From Sphingobium fluviale (GTDB lineage Bacteria > Pseudomonadota > Alphaproteobacteria > Sphingomonadales > Sphingomonadaceae), in assembly GCF_004122115.1 (NCBI RefSeq), contig NZ_SBKP01000002.1, forward strand, positions 148,501-212,500: a stretch of DNA of 64,000 nt, written 5' to 3'. Every line of letters starts with the position of its first letter. Positions within the stretch are counted from its first letter, which is position 1. Made by a program: the position numbers and the translations under genes. Of the stretch, positions 26,330 to 35,727 are shown one piece after another. The notes beneath the pieces were generated by a model, which had not been told where the DNA came from, searched no databases, and saw only the letters and a program-made list of their open reading frames with translations.

Positions 26330-27277
26330 ATGCTCATCAGAAATCTCCCCGAGTCTCACCTGCACGAGCGCGACGCCACGCCGGAGCCGCTGTATCGCGA
26401 CAGGCGGGCGGTGCTGGCGGGGATGATCGGCGCGGGCCTGATGCCGCATCTGGCGCAGGCGGCGGAAGAAGGCGAGGGCAGCGGCTTGCCGCGCTTGCCT
26501 TCGCGTCTCACGCGACGGCTGGATGAAGACCAGACCAGCTATGACAGCGTCACCCACTATAATAATTTCTATGAGTTCGGCACCGGCAAGGAAGACCCGG
26601 CGCGCAATGCCGGCAGGCTGCGCACCCGGCCGTGGACGGTGCGGGTGGAGGGGCTGGTATCCAAGCCGCAGACGATCGACATCGACCGGCTGATCCGCCT
26701 CGCGCCGCTGGAGGAGCGGGTCTATCGCATGCGCTGTGTCGAGGGCTGGTCGATGGTCATTCCCTGGGTCGGTTTTCCGCTGAACGCCCTGCTCAAGATG
26801 GTCGAGCCGCTCGGCAAGGCCAAATTCGTCGCGTTCGAGACACTGAAAGACCAGCGCCAGATGCCCGGCCAGCGCAGTTCGGTGCTGCAATGGCCCTATG
26901 TAGAGGGGCTGCGGCTCGATGAGGCGATGCACCCGCTCACGTTGTTGGCTGTCGGGCTATATGGCCGGGCGCTGCCCAACCAGAACGGCGCGCCGATCCG
27001 CCTCGTCGTGCCGTGGAAATACGGGTTCAAGTCGATCAAGTCGATCGTGCGTATCCGGCTGGTCGATCGCCAGCCGCCGACGAGCTGGAACATCTCCGCC
27101 CCGCAGGAATATGGCTTTTATTCCAACGTGAACCCCACCGTCGATCATCCGCGCTGGAGCCAGGCGCGCGAGCGGCGCATCGGTGACTGGCTGCCGCGCG
27201 CGACTTTGCCCTATAATGGCTATGGCGCGGAGGTGAGCCAGCTCTATCGCGGCATGAACCTCAAGCGTTATTTCTGA
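26330..27277 (+). CDS. msrP: Protein-methionine-sulfoxide reductase catalytic subunit (molybdenum)
   Basis: The 315-residue periplasmic enzyme repairs methionine sulfoxide in envelope proteins. It has an N-terminal Tat-type signal ([17 protein letters not shown]), [11 protein letters not shown], the molybdenum-ligating cysteine in [15 protein letters not shown], and [18 protein letters not shown] at 26316-26322 supports the ATG at 26330; the frame opens earlier, inside purD. The stop overlaps the msrQ start (TGATG), so the two subunits are made together. Confidence 0.95.
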   Translation: MLIRNLPESHLHERDATPEPLYRDRRAVLAGMIGAGLMPHLAQAAEEGEGSGLPRLPSRLTRRLDEDQTSYDSVTHYNNFYEFGTGKEDPARNAGRLRTRPWTVRVEGLVSKPQTIDIDRLIRLAPLEERVYRMRCVEGWSMVIPWVGFPLNALLKMVEPLGKAKFVAFETLKDQRQMPGQRSSVLQWPYVEGLRLDEAMHPLTLLAVGLYGRALPNQNGAPIRLVVPWKYGFKSIKSIVRIRLVDRQPPTSWNISAPQEYGFYSNVNPTVDHPRWSQARERRIGDWLPRATLPYNGYGAEVSQLYRGMNLKRYF

Positions 27278-27897
27278 TGGGCTGGCTGCGCGCGCACAGG
27301 CAAGGGCTGGCCCATATCGTCATGGCGCTGCCCGTTCTGGTGCTGGCGGTTCGCTGGGTAATGATGATCATGGGGAGCGATCCGCGCGCCGTGGGCCTGA
27401 GCGCGGAGCCGATCGACTATACGATCAATTACCTCGGCCTGTGGGCGATCCGCTTTCTCATCCTTTCGCTGGCGATCACACCGCTGCGCACATGGGCGCG
27501 GTGGAGCTGGCTGGCGCCGCTGCGGCGGCCGCTCGGCCTCTGGGCGTTCGCCTGCGCGCTGTTGCACCTCAGCGTCTATTTCCTGCTGGATCAGCTTGGG
27601 TCATTCAGCCTGTTGTGGGAGAGCGTCGCCAAGCACCCGTTCATCCTGCTCGGCATGGCGGCGTTTACGTTGCTGCTTCCATTGGCGCTGACATCGACAC
27701 GCGGCGCGATACGGAGGATCGGTGCGCGGAGGTGGCAGGCGCTGCACCGGCTGGTCTATCTCGCTGCGATATTCACGGCGATCCATTTCATATTGCGGGT
27801 GAAGGGTTTCCAGCCGGAGCCGTGGATTTATGCGGGCGTGGCGGCGGTGCTGCTCCTCGTGCGCGCTCTGCCTACCGCCTGGGTACGCCGCGCCTGA
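27277..27897 (+). CDS. msrQ: Haem-binding membrane subunit of the MsrPQ system
   Basis: The 206-residue protein has about six membrane helices of the ferric-reductase-like type. It carries YTINYLGLWAIRFLILSLAI, RRPLGLWAFACALLHLSVYF with a haem-ligand His, and ARRWQALHRLVYLAAIFTAIHF with further His residues. It passes electrons from the quinone pool to MsrP. Start and stop overlap with msrP confirms the operon. It converges with the CBS-domain gene four bases later. Confidence 0.94.
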   Translation: MGWLRAHRQGLAHIVMALPVLVLAVRWVMMIMGSDPRAVGLSAEPIDYTINYLGLWAIRFLILSLAITPLRTWARWSWLAPLRRPLGLWAFACALLHLSVYFLLDQLGSFSLLWESVAKHPFILLGMAAFTLLLPLALTSTRGAIRRIGARRWQALHRLVYLAAIFTAIHFILRVKGFQPEPWIYAGVAAVLLLVRALPTAWVRRA

Positions 27898-27901
27898 GCG
27901 G

Positions 27902-29218
27902 TCAGCCAGCTTTGGGCGTGACCAGCAGCTTGTCGATCTTGCGCCCGTCCATATCGACGACCTCGAACACCCAGCCCTGATCTTCGAAATGCTCGCCCAC
28001 TTCGGGCAGGTGCTTCAAGCGCCACAGCACATGCCCGGCCACCGTGGCATAATCGCGCTCTTCCTCCAGGCTGAGGCCGATGCGCTCGGCCAGCTGGTCC
28101 ATCGCCATCTGGCCTGAAACGAGCAGGCTGCCGTCCTCGCGCTCCACCAGATCCGGCTCGTCATAGAGGTCCGCGTCGGATGCGAAGGTGCCCGCAATGG
28201 CCGAGAGCAGGTCAGACGGGGTGACGATCCCCTCGAAATGGCCATATTCGTCATGCACCATCACCATCGGCACTTCCGAGCGCCGCAGAACCTCCAGCGC
28301 GTCCATCGCATCGACCTGATCGGGCACGACGGCGACAGTGCGCATCAGCGCTGAAACGTCTATCTTCTCGCGCTTCAAGAGGGCGGACATGATGTCGCGC
28401 GCCTGAACCACGCCGATGATCTCCTCCACGCTGCCACGCCCGACCGGCAGGCGCGTATGCGGTGTGGCGAGCAACTTGGCACGCAGCGCGCGCGCGTCGC
28501 TCGACACATCGACCCAGTCGACATCGGTGCGCGGCGTCATCACCTCGCGCACCGGTCGGTCAGCAAGGCGCACCACGCCGGAGATGATCGCGCGCTCGCT
28601 CTCCTCGATCACGCCGGATTTGCTGGCCTCGGCGACGATCAGGTGCAGCTCCTCCGCCGTGACATGCGCCTGAGACTCGCGGTTGAGCCCTAGCGCGCGG
28701 AAGATGAGGGCGGAGCATCGGTCCATCAGCCACACCAACGGCGCGGTCGCCTTCGCCAGCCACAGCATCGGCCGGGCCATGACGATGGCAATCGGCTCCG
28801 GCGCGCGCAGCGCGAACTGCTTGGGCACCAGTTCGCCGACGATCAGCGACGCGAAGGTGGTGAGGCCGATAACGAGCGCAAAGCCGACGGTTTCTGCCGT
28901 CTCCGCGCTCAGCCCCAGCATCTCCAGCCGCTCCGCCACCGGGCCGCCGAGGCTTGCGCCGGAATAAGCGCCCGCGCCGATGCCGATCATCGTGATGCCG
29001 ATCTGCACCGTGGAAAGGAACTTGCCGGGGTCTTCGGCGAGTGAGAGCGCCACCCGTGCCCCGCTCTTCCCCGCCTTTTCCGCAGCTTGCAGCCGGGGCC
29101 GCCGCGCGGAAACGATCGCCAGTTCAGACATGGCGAACAATCCGTTGAGCGCCACAAGCGCGAGAATGATGAAGACATCCGCCCAGGGAAAGGGGGTTAG
29201 GGATAATGCGTCGGTCAT
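27902..29218 (-). CDS. CorC/HlyC-type membrane protein with DUF21, CBS pair and CorC domain
   Basis: The 438-residue protein has an N-terminal DUF21 membrane region (about 8-200; LVALNGLFAMSELAIVSARR, VGELVPKQFALRAPEPIA), a CBS pair (about 215-340; VREVMTPRTDVDWVD, GIVTPSDLLSAIAG) and a C-terminal CorC/HlyC domain (about 355-435). Family members are usually named hemolysins but act in magnesium or cobalt efflux. The ATG at 29218 (MTDALSLTPF) is preferred to one at 29251, which would add a non-conserved extension. It lies 64 bases downstream of nothing on its strand except folD's opposite end, and is probably transcribed alone. Confidence 0.9.
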   Translation of the reverse strand: MTDALSLTPFPWADVFIILALVALNGLFAMSELAIVSARRPRLQAAEKAGKSGARVALSLAEDPGKFLSTVQIGITMIGIGAGAYSGASLGGPVAERLEMLGLSAETAETVGFALVIGLTTFASLIVGELVPKQFALRAPEPIAIVMARPMLWLAKATAPLVWLMDRCSALIFRALGLNRESQAHVTAEELHLIVAEASKSGVIEESERAIISGVVRLADRPVREVMTPRTDVDWVDVSSDARALRAKLLATPHTRLPVGRGSVEEIIGVVQARDIMSALLKREKIDVSALMRTVAVVPDQVDAMDALEVLRRSEVPMVMVHDEYGHFEGIVTPSDLLSAIAGTFASDADLYDEPDLVEREDGSLLVSGQMAMDQLAERIGLSLEEERDYATVAGHVLWRLKHLPEVGEHFEDQGWVFEVVDMDGRKIDKLLVTPKAG

Positions 29219-29282
29219 GGCCTGTGGCCTTATTGCCGGAACTGCGCGCAATGCACAACAGGCCGATCAGCGCTAACCGAAA

Positions 29283-30176
29283 TTACAGCCCTTCCGGCGC
29301 CTTCAGCCCCGCGCGGACGCAGGCGGCGACCAGTGTGTTGCGCAGAAGCACCGCAATGGTCATCGGGCCGACGCCGCCGGGCACGGGCGTGATCGCGCGG
29401 ACATGGCTGATTGCCTCGGCGGTGGCGACATCGCCGACGATCTTCGTCTTGCCCTCTTCCTCAGCCGCTACGCGGTTGATGCCAACGTCGATGACCACCG
29501 CGCCGGGCTTGATCCATTCGCCCTTGATCATCTCTGGCCTGCCCACGGCGGCGACGACTATGTCCGCGCGGTGGACGACGCTGGCGAGGTCGCGGGTGCG
29601 GCTGTGCGCGATGGTCACGGTGCAGCTTTCGCCGAGCAGCAATTGCGCCATTGGCTTGCCGACGATGTTCGAGCGGCCGACGACCACAGCCTCCAGCCCG
29701 GAAAGATCGCCCAGCTCGTCTTTCAGCAGCATGAGACAGCCCAATGGCGTGCAGGGCACCAGCGCGGGCAGGCCCACGGCGAGCCGCCCGCTGTTGATGA
29801 CATGAAAGCCGTCGACATCCTTGGCAGGATCGATCGCGGCGATCACCGCCTGCTCATCGAGATGCTTCGGCAGCGGCAGTTGCACGAGGATGCCATCGAC
29901 GCGCGGATCTCCGTTCAGCTCCTCGATCAGCTCCAGCAATTCATCCTGCGATATACTGGCCGGGCGGCGGAACTCGAAGCTTTCCATGCCGACCTCGACC
30001 GTCATCTTGCCCTTGGAGCGGACATAGACGGCGCTGGCCGGATCTTCACCCACCAGCACCACCGCAAGGCCCGGCTTGCGCCCAGTTTTTGCAACAAAAT
30101 CAATAATATGATCTGTAAGTTGTACCCGCAGCCCTGCCGCGAATCCCTTGCCGTCTATCAGCTTGCCGATGGTCAT
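29283..30176 (-). CDS. folD: Bifunctional methylenetetrahydrofolate dehydrogenase/cyclohydrolase
   Basis: The 297-residue enzyme interconverts 5,10-methylene- and 10-formyl-tetrahydrofolate with NADP. It has [19 protein letters not shown] (substrate site with the catalytic Lys), [15 protein letters not shown], the NADP loop [16 protein letters not shown] and the signature [16 protein letters not shown]. The length is normal. Its start overlaps the end of the DUF167 gene by four bases, giving a yggT-DUF167-folD operon order on the minus strand. Confidence 0.96.
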   Translation of the reverse strand: MTIGKLIDGKGFAAGLRVQLTDHIIDFVAKTGRKPGLAVVLVGEDPASAVYVRSKGKMTVEVGMESFEFRRPASISQDELLELIEELNGDPRVDGILVQLPLPKHLDEQAVIAAIDPAKDVDGFHVINSGRLAVGLPALVPCTPLGCLMLLKDELGDLSGLEAVVVGRSNIVGKPMAQLLLGESCTVTIAHSRTRDLASVVHRADIVVAAVGRPEMIKGEWIKPGAVVIDVGINRVAAEEEGKTKIVGDVATAEAISHVRAITPVPGGVGPMTIAVLLRNTLVAACVRAGLKAPEGL

Positions 30177-30493
30177 TGTTCTGGGTCCAGTTTCTGCAAA
30201 ATTGCGCCCGCTTCATGGGCGTGGTCGATGAGGCGGATGCGCTTTAGCCGGTTGGTGTCTCCCGACTCAAGCACGATGTCTCTTGCGGCAATGCCGAGCC
30301 GCTCCGCAATGCTCTGGATCAAAGCCTTGTTGACCTTGCCCCTTTCCGGCACCGCGCGAACGCTGATCTGGAGCCAGACCGCGCCCTTCTCATCCCGCCA
30401 TGTGCCGCCGATCTGCTCCTTCGCAGCTTTCGGCGTCAGGCGGATGGCGAGGAGGAGGTCGTCTCCATCAGCGCGCAAGAAACCGGCGCTCAC
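30173..30493 (-). CDS. DUF167 (YggU-like) protein
   Basis: A 106-residue protein with the DUF167 core: [36 protein letters not shown] (the VxxPPxxGKAN-type motif) and [13 protein letters not shown]. The biochemical function is unknown. The family is commonly found directly after yggT, as here (seven bases). Its stop overlaps the folD start. Confidence 0.9.
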   Translation of the reverse strand: MSAGFLRADGDDLLLAIRLTPKAAKEQIGGTWRDEKGAVWLQISVRAVPERGKVNKALIQSIAERLGIAARDIVLESGDTNRLKRIRLIDHAHEAGAILQKLDPEQ

Positions 30494-30500
30494 CGCCGGA

Positions 30501-30791
30501 TCACATCATTGAAGAGTACAGGCCTGGCAAAATCGTCTGCAAGATGATGATGATGAGCAGCACCACCATCGGCGAGAGGTCAAGCGCGCCGAGATCCGGC
30601 ATCACTTTGCGAATCGGGCGATAAATGGGCTGGGTCAGCCGGTCGAGCGCGATCCAGATGGAGCGCACCACTTCATTCTGCGTGTTGATGACATTGAATG
30701 CGATCAGCCAGCTCATGATCGCCTGCACGATGATGATCCACCACAGCACGTTCAAGAGAATCATGATGATCTGAAACAGAGCGAGGACCAT
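30501..30791 (-). CDS. YggT-family membrane protein
   Basis: A 96-residue protein with two membrane segments (IIMILLNVLWWIIIVQAIMS and SPMVVLLIIIILQTILPGLY) separated by the conserved loop LDRLTQPIYRPIRKVMPDLG. YggT proteins belong to the CCB3/YggT family, linked to osmotic shock tolerance and cofactor assembly. It is the first gene of the yggT-DUF167-folD group. Confidence 0.93.
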   Translation of the reverse strand: MVLALFQIIMILLNVLWWIIIVQAIMSWLIAFNVINTQNEVVRSIWIALDRLTQPIYRPIRKVMPDLGALDLSPMVVLLIIIILQTILPGLYSSMM

Positions 30792-30868
30792 ATTAACTCC
30801 CTGAAGCTTGCAGCAAGCCTTAGCCCAGCCGGTTCATCCGGCACAAGCGCGGAAATTTCGGATCAAAC

Positions 30869-31774
30869 TTACCCCCGCACCAGCGTGCCCGCGCCGCGCC
30901 GGGTGAAAATCTCCAGCAGCATCGCGTGCGGCACCCGCCCGTCGAGGATCACGGCGGCGTCCACCCCGGCCTCGACCGCGTGAACGCAGGTATCGAGCTT
31001 GGGGATCATCCCGCCGGTGATCGTGCCGTCGCTTTGCAACGCGCGGATGCGCGCGGGGTTAAGATCGGTCATCAACTCGCCCTGTTTGTCGAGCACGCCG
31101 GGAACGTCCGTCAGCAGGAAAAAGCGCTTGGCCTTCAGCTCCGCCGCGATCGCCCCCGCCATCGTATCGGCATTGACGTTGTAGGTGTGCCCGTCTGCGC
31201 CAATGCCCACTGGCGCGACCACGGGGATGATGCCATCGCGGCACAGCGTATCGAGTATACGGCGATCCACCTGCACCGGATCTCCGACGAAGCCGAGGTC
31301 GACATGCCGCTCTATACCGCTGTTGGGGTCTGCCTCGCGCTTGCCGCCAACCTTCTCGCACAGCACCAGCCCGCCATCCTTGCCGGAAATGCCGACAGCG
31401 CGGCCACCGGCCTGCGCGATCCAGCCGACAATCTCCTTGTTGATGGAACCGGCAAGCACCATCTCGGCAATCTGCGCCGTCTCCGCATCCGTCACGCGCA
31501 GGCCGCCGACGAACTGCGATTCGACGCCAAGGCGCTTCAGCATCGCGCCGATCTGCGGCCCGCCGCCATGCACGACGACGACATTGATGCCGACCGCCTT
31601 CATCAGCACCACGTCCTCGGCGAAATCGCGCGCGGCTTCGGGGTCGCCCATTGCGTGGCCGCCATATTTCACCACAAAGGTCTCGCCGGTATAGCGCTGG
31701 ATATAGGGCAGCGCCTCGACAAGCGTTTCGGCCTTGGCGAGCAGGGCGGGTTCGGGGGCGTGTTTGTTGCTCAT
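30869..31774 (-). CDS. argB: Acetylglutamate kinase
   Basis: The 301-residue enzyme phosphorylates N-acetylglutamate in arginine synthesis. Motifs are [12 protein letters not shown] (phosphate-binding Lys), [36 protein letters not shown] and [18 protein letters not shown]. These identify an amino-acid kinase of the ArgB type, and the length fits the arginine-sensitive class. The gene stands between yggT and a small membrane protein on the same strand, with gaps of 77 and 46 bases. Confidence 0.95.
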   Translation of the reverse strand: MSNKHAPEPALLAKAETLVEALPYIQRYTGETFVVKYGGHAMGDPEAARDFAEDVVLMKAVGINVVVVHGGGPQIGAMLKRLGVESQFVGGLRVTDAETAQIAEMVLAGSINKEIVGWIAQAGGRAVGISGKDGGLVLCEKVGGKREADPNSGIERHVDLGFVGDPVQVDRRILDTLCRDGIIPVVAPVGIGADGHTYNVNADTMAGAIAAELKAKRFFLLTDVPGVLDKQGELMTDLNPARIRALQSDGTITGGMIPKLDTCVHAVEAGVDAAVILDGRVPHAMLLEIFTRRGAGTLVRG

Positions 31775-31820
31775 GGCTGCGCCCCCTAGCGAGTTTTTTG
31801 CCAGACGAAAAGGACGCTCT

Positions 31821-32222
31821 TCAGAACAGCAATGTCTGCGGATCGGGCATCGCCGCGCGCTGTTGCGCCTTCACGAGCGAGAGCACGGTGCGGATCAGCA
31901 TCCAGATGCAGGTGATCGTCATGATCACGAACCCGATCAGGATGATGAGCGTGAGCGCGCCCAGCACACATCCGGCCAGCCCGAACCAGAAGGTGCGGAT
32001 GAGATAGGTGTAATGCGTCGCCTCCCACGGCTCATGCGGCTCGGCCTTCCAGACATAGGCGAGAACAAGGCCGATCAGCCCGCTGACGCCGGTGAGCAGC
32101 GAACCGGCATAGAGCAGGCCGATGATCGTCGGGCGGTTGAAGTCAAAGCCTCCGACTGGCGTTGCGGGTGGCGGACCAGCGGGTTGAGGCGGCAGTGGGG
32201 TGCCTTGGTCGGTGTCGCTCAT
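31821..32222 (-). CDS. DUF4870-like small membrane protein
   Basis: A 133-residue protein with a proline-rich cytoplasmic N-terminus (about 1-25) and three membrane segments ([21 protein letters not shown] and so on, then [20 protein letters not shown] and a third reaching [11 protein letters not shown]). Between the first two is [19 protein letters not shown], the typical conserved part of this family (E..W...H..Y..RTF). The function is unknown. Confidence 0.8.
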   Translation of the reverse strand: MSDTDQGTPLPPQPAGPPPATPVGGFDFNRPTIIGLLYAGSLLTGVSGLIGLVLAYVWKAEPHEPWEATHYTYLIRTFWFGLAGCVLGALTLIILIGFVIMTITCIWMLIRTVLSLVKAQQRAAMPDPQTLLF

Positions 32223-32305
32223 GATGCGTTCCCTCTCCAGAAAGACAGGAGCGCATCATGCAGCATTTTTACAAGGGAACAAGCCGGTAATTACACGCAG
32301 CCCGC

Positions 32306-33175
32306 TCAGAAGCTCGGCACTGGCTCCGGCCCGGAATAATCGTAAAATCCCTTGCCGGTCTTGCGCCCCAGCCAGCCCGCCTCCACCAGCTTGGTGAGGA
32401 CCGGCGCGGGGCGGTATTTCGGGTCTCCGAAATCCTTGAGATAGACGTGCAGCACATTGAGGCACACATCGAGGCCCACCATGTCCGCCAGCGTCAGTGG
32501 GCCCATCGGGTGGCCAAGGCCCAGCTTGCAGGCCGCGTCGATATCCGGAATCGAGGCCAGCCGCTCGCCCGCGGCAAAGCATGCCTCGTTGATGAGGGGG
32601 AGCAAGATGCGGTTGACGACAAAGCCGGGGCTGTCCGCCGCGACGACGACCTGCTTGCCCACTTTCTCTCCATAAGCCTTTGCGCGCTCGGTCGTTGCCG
32701 GTGCCGTGGCGAGGCCGTTGATCAGCTCTACCAGCGCCATCAGCGGCACGGGCGAGAAAAAGTGGATGCCGATGAAACGCGCGGGATCGGCGGCGTAGCT
32801 TGCCAGCCGGGTGATCGAGATAGAGGAGGTGTTGGAGGCGAGGATCGCGTCGGGCGCCAGCACCTTGCCCACCGCCTCGAATATCTTGGCCTTGATCTCC
32901 TCGCGCTCGGTCGCCGCCTCGATGATGATCTCCGCCGCGCTCATCGGCGCATAATCGGCCACCGGCTCGATACGGGCGAGCAGGGCGTCGAGATCGGCCT
33001 GCGTCATCTTGCCCTTCTCGACCTGCTTGCCCAGAATCTTGGCGATGCCATCCTTGCCGGCCTGCGCGCGGGCGAGGTCAATGTCAGACAGGAGCACATG
33101 GTAGCCCACCTGTGCGCTCACCTGCGCGATGCCTGAGCCCATCAGCCCTGCGCCGATCACCCCGATTGTGCCCAT
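32306..33175 (-). CDS. 3-hydroxybutyryl-CoA / 3-hydroxyacyl-CoA dehydrogenase
   Basis: The 289-residue enzyme oxidises 3-hydroxyacyl-CoA with NAD, in fatty acid or polyhydroxyalkanoate metabolism. The N-terminal Rossmann loop is [33 protein letters not shown] and the catalytic-His segment [13 protein letters not shown] follow, with [14 protein letters not shown] and [15 protein letters not shown] in the C-terminal domain. The length is that of the single-function Hbd type rather than a FadB fusion. It lies 89 bases downstream of the cobalamin adenosyltransferase gene on the same strand. Confidence 0.94.
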   Translation of the reverse strand: MGTIGVIGAGLMGSGIAQVSAQVGYHVLLSDIDLARAQAGKDGIAKILGKQVEKGKMTQADLDALLARIEPVADYAPMSAAEIIIEAATEREEIKAKIFEAVGKVLAPDAILASNTSSISITRLASYAADPARFIGIHFFSPVPLMALVELINGLATAPATTERAKAYGEKVGKQVVVAADSPGFVVNRILLPLINEACFAAGERLASIPDIDAACKLGLGHPMGPLTLADMVGLDVCLNVLHVYLKDFGDPKYRPAPVLTKLVEAGWLGRKTGKGFYDYSGPEPVPSF

Positions 33176-33264
33176 GTCTTTCCCTTTCCGTAAGCGTAAA
33201 CTTGCTGCGCGGCTCTATGCTGCCTCTGGCTCGATTCCGCAATGCAAAAAAACGGTCGCGTCGA

Positions 33265-33846
33265 TCAGCGCGAGGCGCCGGGCACCCATTTGATGTCGCC
33301 TTGCCCGCCCAGTGCGGCGGAGGCGTTTACATGCCGCGCCAGCACGAACAACAGATCTGACAGGCGGTTGAGATAGGTGCGCGCTGGCGCATTGATCGTG
33401 CGCGTTTCAGCGGCGGCGACCACGCTGCGCTCCGCCCGGCGGGTGATCGCGCGGGCGAGATGCACCGCCGCCGCTGCTGCTGAGCCACCGGGCAATATGA
33501 AGCTGTCTAGCGCGGGCAGCGCCTCGTTCAAACGGTCGATCTCCTGCTCCAGCCGCTCCGGCTGCGCGGGCGTGATCCGCAGCGCCCATTCCGGGTCCGC
33601 GCCGTCTGTCACCGGCGTCGCGAGGTCTGCGCCAAGATCGAACAGGTCGTTCTGGATGCGCCGCAACAGCGCGGCCTCGTCGCACTGCCCCAGCGCGGCG
33701 ACCGCCATGCCGATCGCGCTGTTCGCCTCGTCGACATCGCCCACCGCCTGCATCAGCGCATCATGCTTGGCCACGCGCGAGCCATCGACCAGCCCGGTGG
33801 TGCCGTCGTCACCCGTGCGGGTGTAGATCTTGTTGAGCTTGACCAT
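33265..33846 (-). CDS. Cob(I)yrinic acid a,c-diamide adenosyltransferase, PduO type
   Basis: The 193-residue enzyme moves adenosyl from ATP to cobalamin to make coenzyme B12. It begins MVKLNKIYTRTGDDGTTGL, whose TRTGDxGTT is the ATP-binding signature. GDVDEANSAIG, FDLGADLATP, RAITRRAERSVVA and YLNRLSDLLFVLAR complete the family pattern. It lies just downstream of the HIG1 gene, 17 bases apart, so the two are probably transcribed together. No cobalamin riboswitch is visible upstream. Confidence 0.93.
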   Translation of the reverse strand: MVKLNKIYTRTGDDGTTGLVDGSRVAKHDALMQAVGDVDEANSAIGMAVAALGQCDEAALLRRIQNDLFDLGADLATPVTDGADPEWALRITPAQPERLEQEIDRLNEALPALDSFILPGGSAAAAAVHLARAITRRAERSVVAAAETRTINAPARTYLNRLSDLLFVLARHVNASAALGGQGDIKWVPGASR

Positions 33847-33863
33847 GATTGGCAGGCGGGCCG

Positions 33864-34094
33864 TTAATGCCCGCGCATCATCAGCAACAGCGCGATGATC
33901 AGCACTGCCAGCGCCTGAAACATGATGCGGCCCATCATTGCCTTGTTCTGCTTGAGGCCAGACGCGCTGGGGCCGCTTTCGCCCGATTTCAGCTCTGCCT
34001 CGGTCGTCTTCAAAAAGGTGACGATGCCCTTGACGAGCATGAACAGGGTCGCGCCCATGGCGGCGACGAGGAGCAGGATGAGGAAAGTGTTCAT
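33864..34094 (-). CDS. HIG1-domain small membrane protein
   Basis: A 76-residue protein with two membrane helices (FLILLLVAAMGATLFMLVKG and IMFQALAVLIIALLLMM) joined by a loop ending SGLKQNKAMMGRIMFQ. The N-K-x-M-x-x-R-x-x-x-Q pattern before the second helix is that of bacterial HIG1 (hypoxia-induced) proteins, which in mitochondria associate with respiratory complexes. The next gene on this strand, upstream of the membrane protein, is gluQ. Confidence 0.75.
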   Translation of the reverse strand: MNTFLILLLVAAMGATLFMLVKGIVTFLKTTEAELKSGESGPSASGLKQNKAMMGRIMFQALAVLIIALLLMMRGH

Positions 34095-34103
34095 GCGACG
34101 ACT

Positions 34104-35009
34104 TTAGGCGCTAAGCAGGCGGATGCCAACCGGAAAGCGTTCTGCACGCAGGTCTTCGCGCAGGTGGGCGGGGTTGACGCCCTGTTCGCGCAAATCCGCG
34201 AGGGCTATGCCGCCGGTGCGCTTGGCGAGGCGCTTGCCCTGCGCATCCGCCAGCAGCAGATGATGTCGATAGAGCGGGCTTGGCAGGCCGAGCAGCGCCT
34301 GCAACAGCCGATGAATATCTGTCGCGCTAAGGAGGTCATCGCCGCGCAGCACATGGGTGATGCCCATTTCGGCATCGTCAACTGTAGCGGCGAGGTGATA
34401 GCTGGTCGGCGCATCCTTGCGGGCGAGGATGACATCGCCTGCGCGCTCCGGGTGCGCGGTGATAGTGCCGCGATCCATATCCTGCCAACTTAGCGGCCCG
34501 GCGCGCGCCACTGCCCGCGCCATATCCAGCCGCCAGCAGTGCGGCTCATGCGCATCGATCCGCTCCGCTCGTTCCTGATCGGACAGTAAGCGGCACGTGC
34601 CGGGATAAAGCGGACCGCCGGACCCATGCGGGGCGGAGCCGCTGGCCGCAATCTCCGCTGCGATTTCCGCACGGGTACAGAAGCAGGGATAAACGAGGCC
34701 ATCCGCCTTCAGCCGATCCAGCGCGGCGTCATAGAGTGCCAGCCGGGCGGACTGGAACATGACTTCACCGTCCCACTCCACCCCAAGCCAGCGCAGATCC
34801 TCTATGATCCCCGCCACATGCTCCGGGCGGGAGCGAACGCCATCGATATCCTCGATCCGCAGGCGCAGCACCCCGCCGCCCGTCCGCGCCATATCCATTG
34901 CCATCAGCGCCGACCAGGCATGGCCGATGTGCAGCCTGCCCGTCGGGCTGGGCGCAAAGCGGGTGACGACTGGCCGCACAATATGCTGTATGTCGGCGCT
35001 CATCGTCAC
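34104..35009 (-). CDS. gluQ: Glutamyl-Q tRNA(Asp) synthetase
   Basis: The 301-residue protein is a truncated glutamyl-tRNA synthetase without an anticodon-binding domain. It attaches glutamate to queuosine in tRNA(Asp). The HIGH-type motif is in VTRFAPSPTGRLHIGHAWSA, the zinc-like cluster in YPCFCTRAEIA with a later Cys in PGTCRLL, and the KMSKS-like site in GKRLAKRTGG. Queuosine is also served by queF 3.5 kb away. The start is at 35009, or at 35003 two codons on. Confidence 0.93.
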   Translation of the reverse strand: MTMSADIQHIVRPVVTRFAPSPTGRLHIGHAWSALMAMDMARTGGGVLRLRIEDIDGVRSRPEHVAGIIEDLRWLGVEWDGEVMFQSARLALYDAALDRLKADGLVYPCFCTRAEIAAEIAASGSAPHGSGGPLYPGTCRLLSDQERAERIDAHEPHCWRLDMARAVARAGPLSWQDMDRGTITAHPERAGDVILARKDAPTSYHLAATVDDAEMGITHVLRGDDLLSATDIHRLLQALLGLPSPLYRHHLLLADAQGKRLAKRTGGIALADLREQGVNPAHLREDLRAERFPVGIRLLSA

Positions 35010-35040
35010 ACAGACTCTTGACGGGAGGATAGGGTTAATG

Positions 35041-35059
35041 CTGTCATGGCGCTGTCATG
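35041..35059. repeat. Short direct repeat in the gluQ-HNH divergent spacer
   Basis: CTGTCATG occurs at 35041-35048 and 35052-35059, exactly 11 bases apart, one helical turn. It may be an operator for the divergent genes, but nothing else supports that. Confidence 0.35.
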
Positions 35060-35104
35060 CTTATCGGCGATGAGCGGGGCGCAACAAGGGGGTAGTGAGC
35101 ATTT

Positions 35105-35686
35105 ATGTATCATCCCGACCTGATACGACCGGAAGAACACTGGAACGTGGAGCGTTGCCCGGCGCTGGTGCTGAACGCGGATTATACCCCATTGAGCTAT
35201 TATCCGCTCAGCCTGTGGCCGTGGCAGACCGCGATCAAGGCGGTTTTCCTGGACCGGGTGGATATCGTCTCCAGCTATGAGCGTGAGGTACATTCGCCCA
35301 GCCTGCAGATGAAAATCCCCTCGGTGATCGCGCTCAAGCAATATGTGCGCCCGTCCGCCTATCCCGCCTTCACCCGTTTCAACCTGTTCCTGCGCGACAA
35401 GTTTCAGTGCCAATATTGCGGCAGTTTGAAAGACCTGACCTTCGATCATGTCGTGCCGCGCCGCGCGGGCGGGCGCACCACGTGGGAGAATGTCGCCACC
35501 GCCTGCTCGCCCTGCAACCTCAAGAAAGGCGGGCGGACGCCCAAGGAGGCGCATATGAGCCTGCATGTGCAGCCCATCCGCCCGACGACATGGCAGCTGC
35601 AGGAGCATGGCCGCGCCTTTCCGCCCGGCCACCTGCACGAGAGCTGGCATGACTGGCTCTATTGGGATGTCGAGCTGCAGCCTTAA
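35105..35686 (+). CDS. HNH endonuclease family protein
   Basis: The 193-residue protein has an N-terminal part with [20 protein letters not shown] and FLDRVDIV, then an HNH domain with a zinc-binding CQYCG, the catalytic [10 protein letters not shown] and [18 protein letters not shown]. This architecture (PLS...W..A) is that of widely conserved HNH proteins in alphaproteobacteria and cyanobacteria, not of a homing endonuclease. The cellular role is not known. It is divergent from gluQ and is followed by murA after 41 bases. Confidence 0.9.
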   Translation: MYHPDLIRPEEHWNVERCPALVLNADYTPLSYYPLSLWPWQTAIKAVFLDRVDIVSSYEREVHSPSLQMKIPSVIALKQYVRPSAYPAFTRFNLFLRDKFQCQYCGSLKDLTFDHVVPRRAGGRTTWENVATACSPCNLKKGGRTPKEAHMSLHVQPIRPTTWQLQEHGRAFPPGHLHESWHDWLYWDVELQP

Positions 35687-35727
35687 CCATACTTGCGCGG
35701 CGCGCATTAGGCTTTAATAGCCACCAG

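Noticed and set aside
33847..34103. Cobalamin riboswitch upstream of the adenosyltransferase gene
   Set aside because: Only 17 bases separate it from the upstream HIG1 gene and no B12-box-like sequence is seen.
35105..35686. HNH gene as a homing endonuclease or part of a restriction system
   Set aside because: No methyltransferase, intron or intein is nearby and the N-terminal part fits a conserved chromosomal family.
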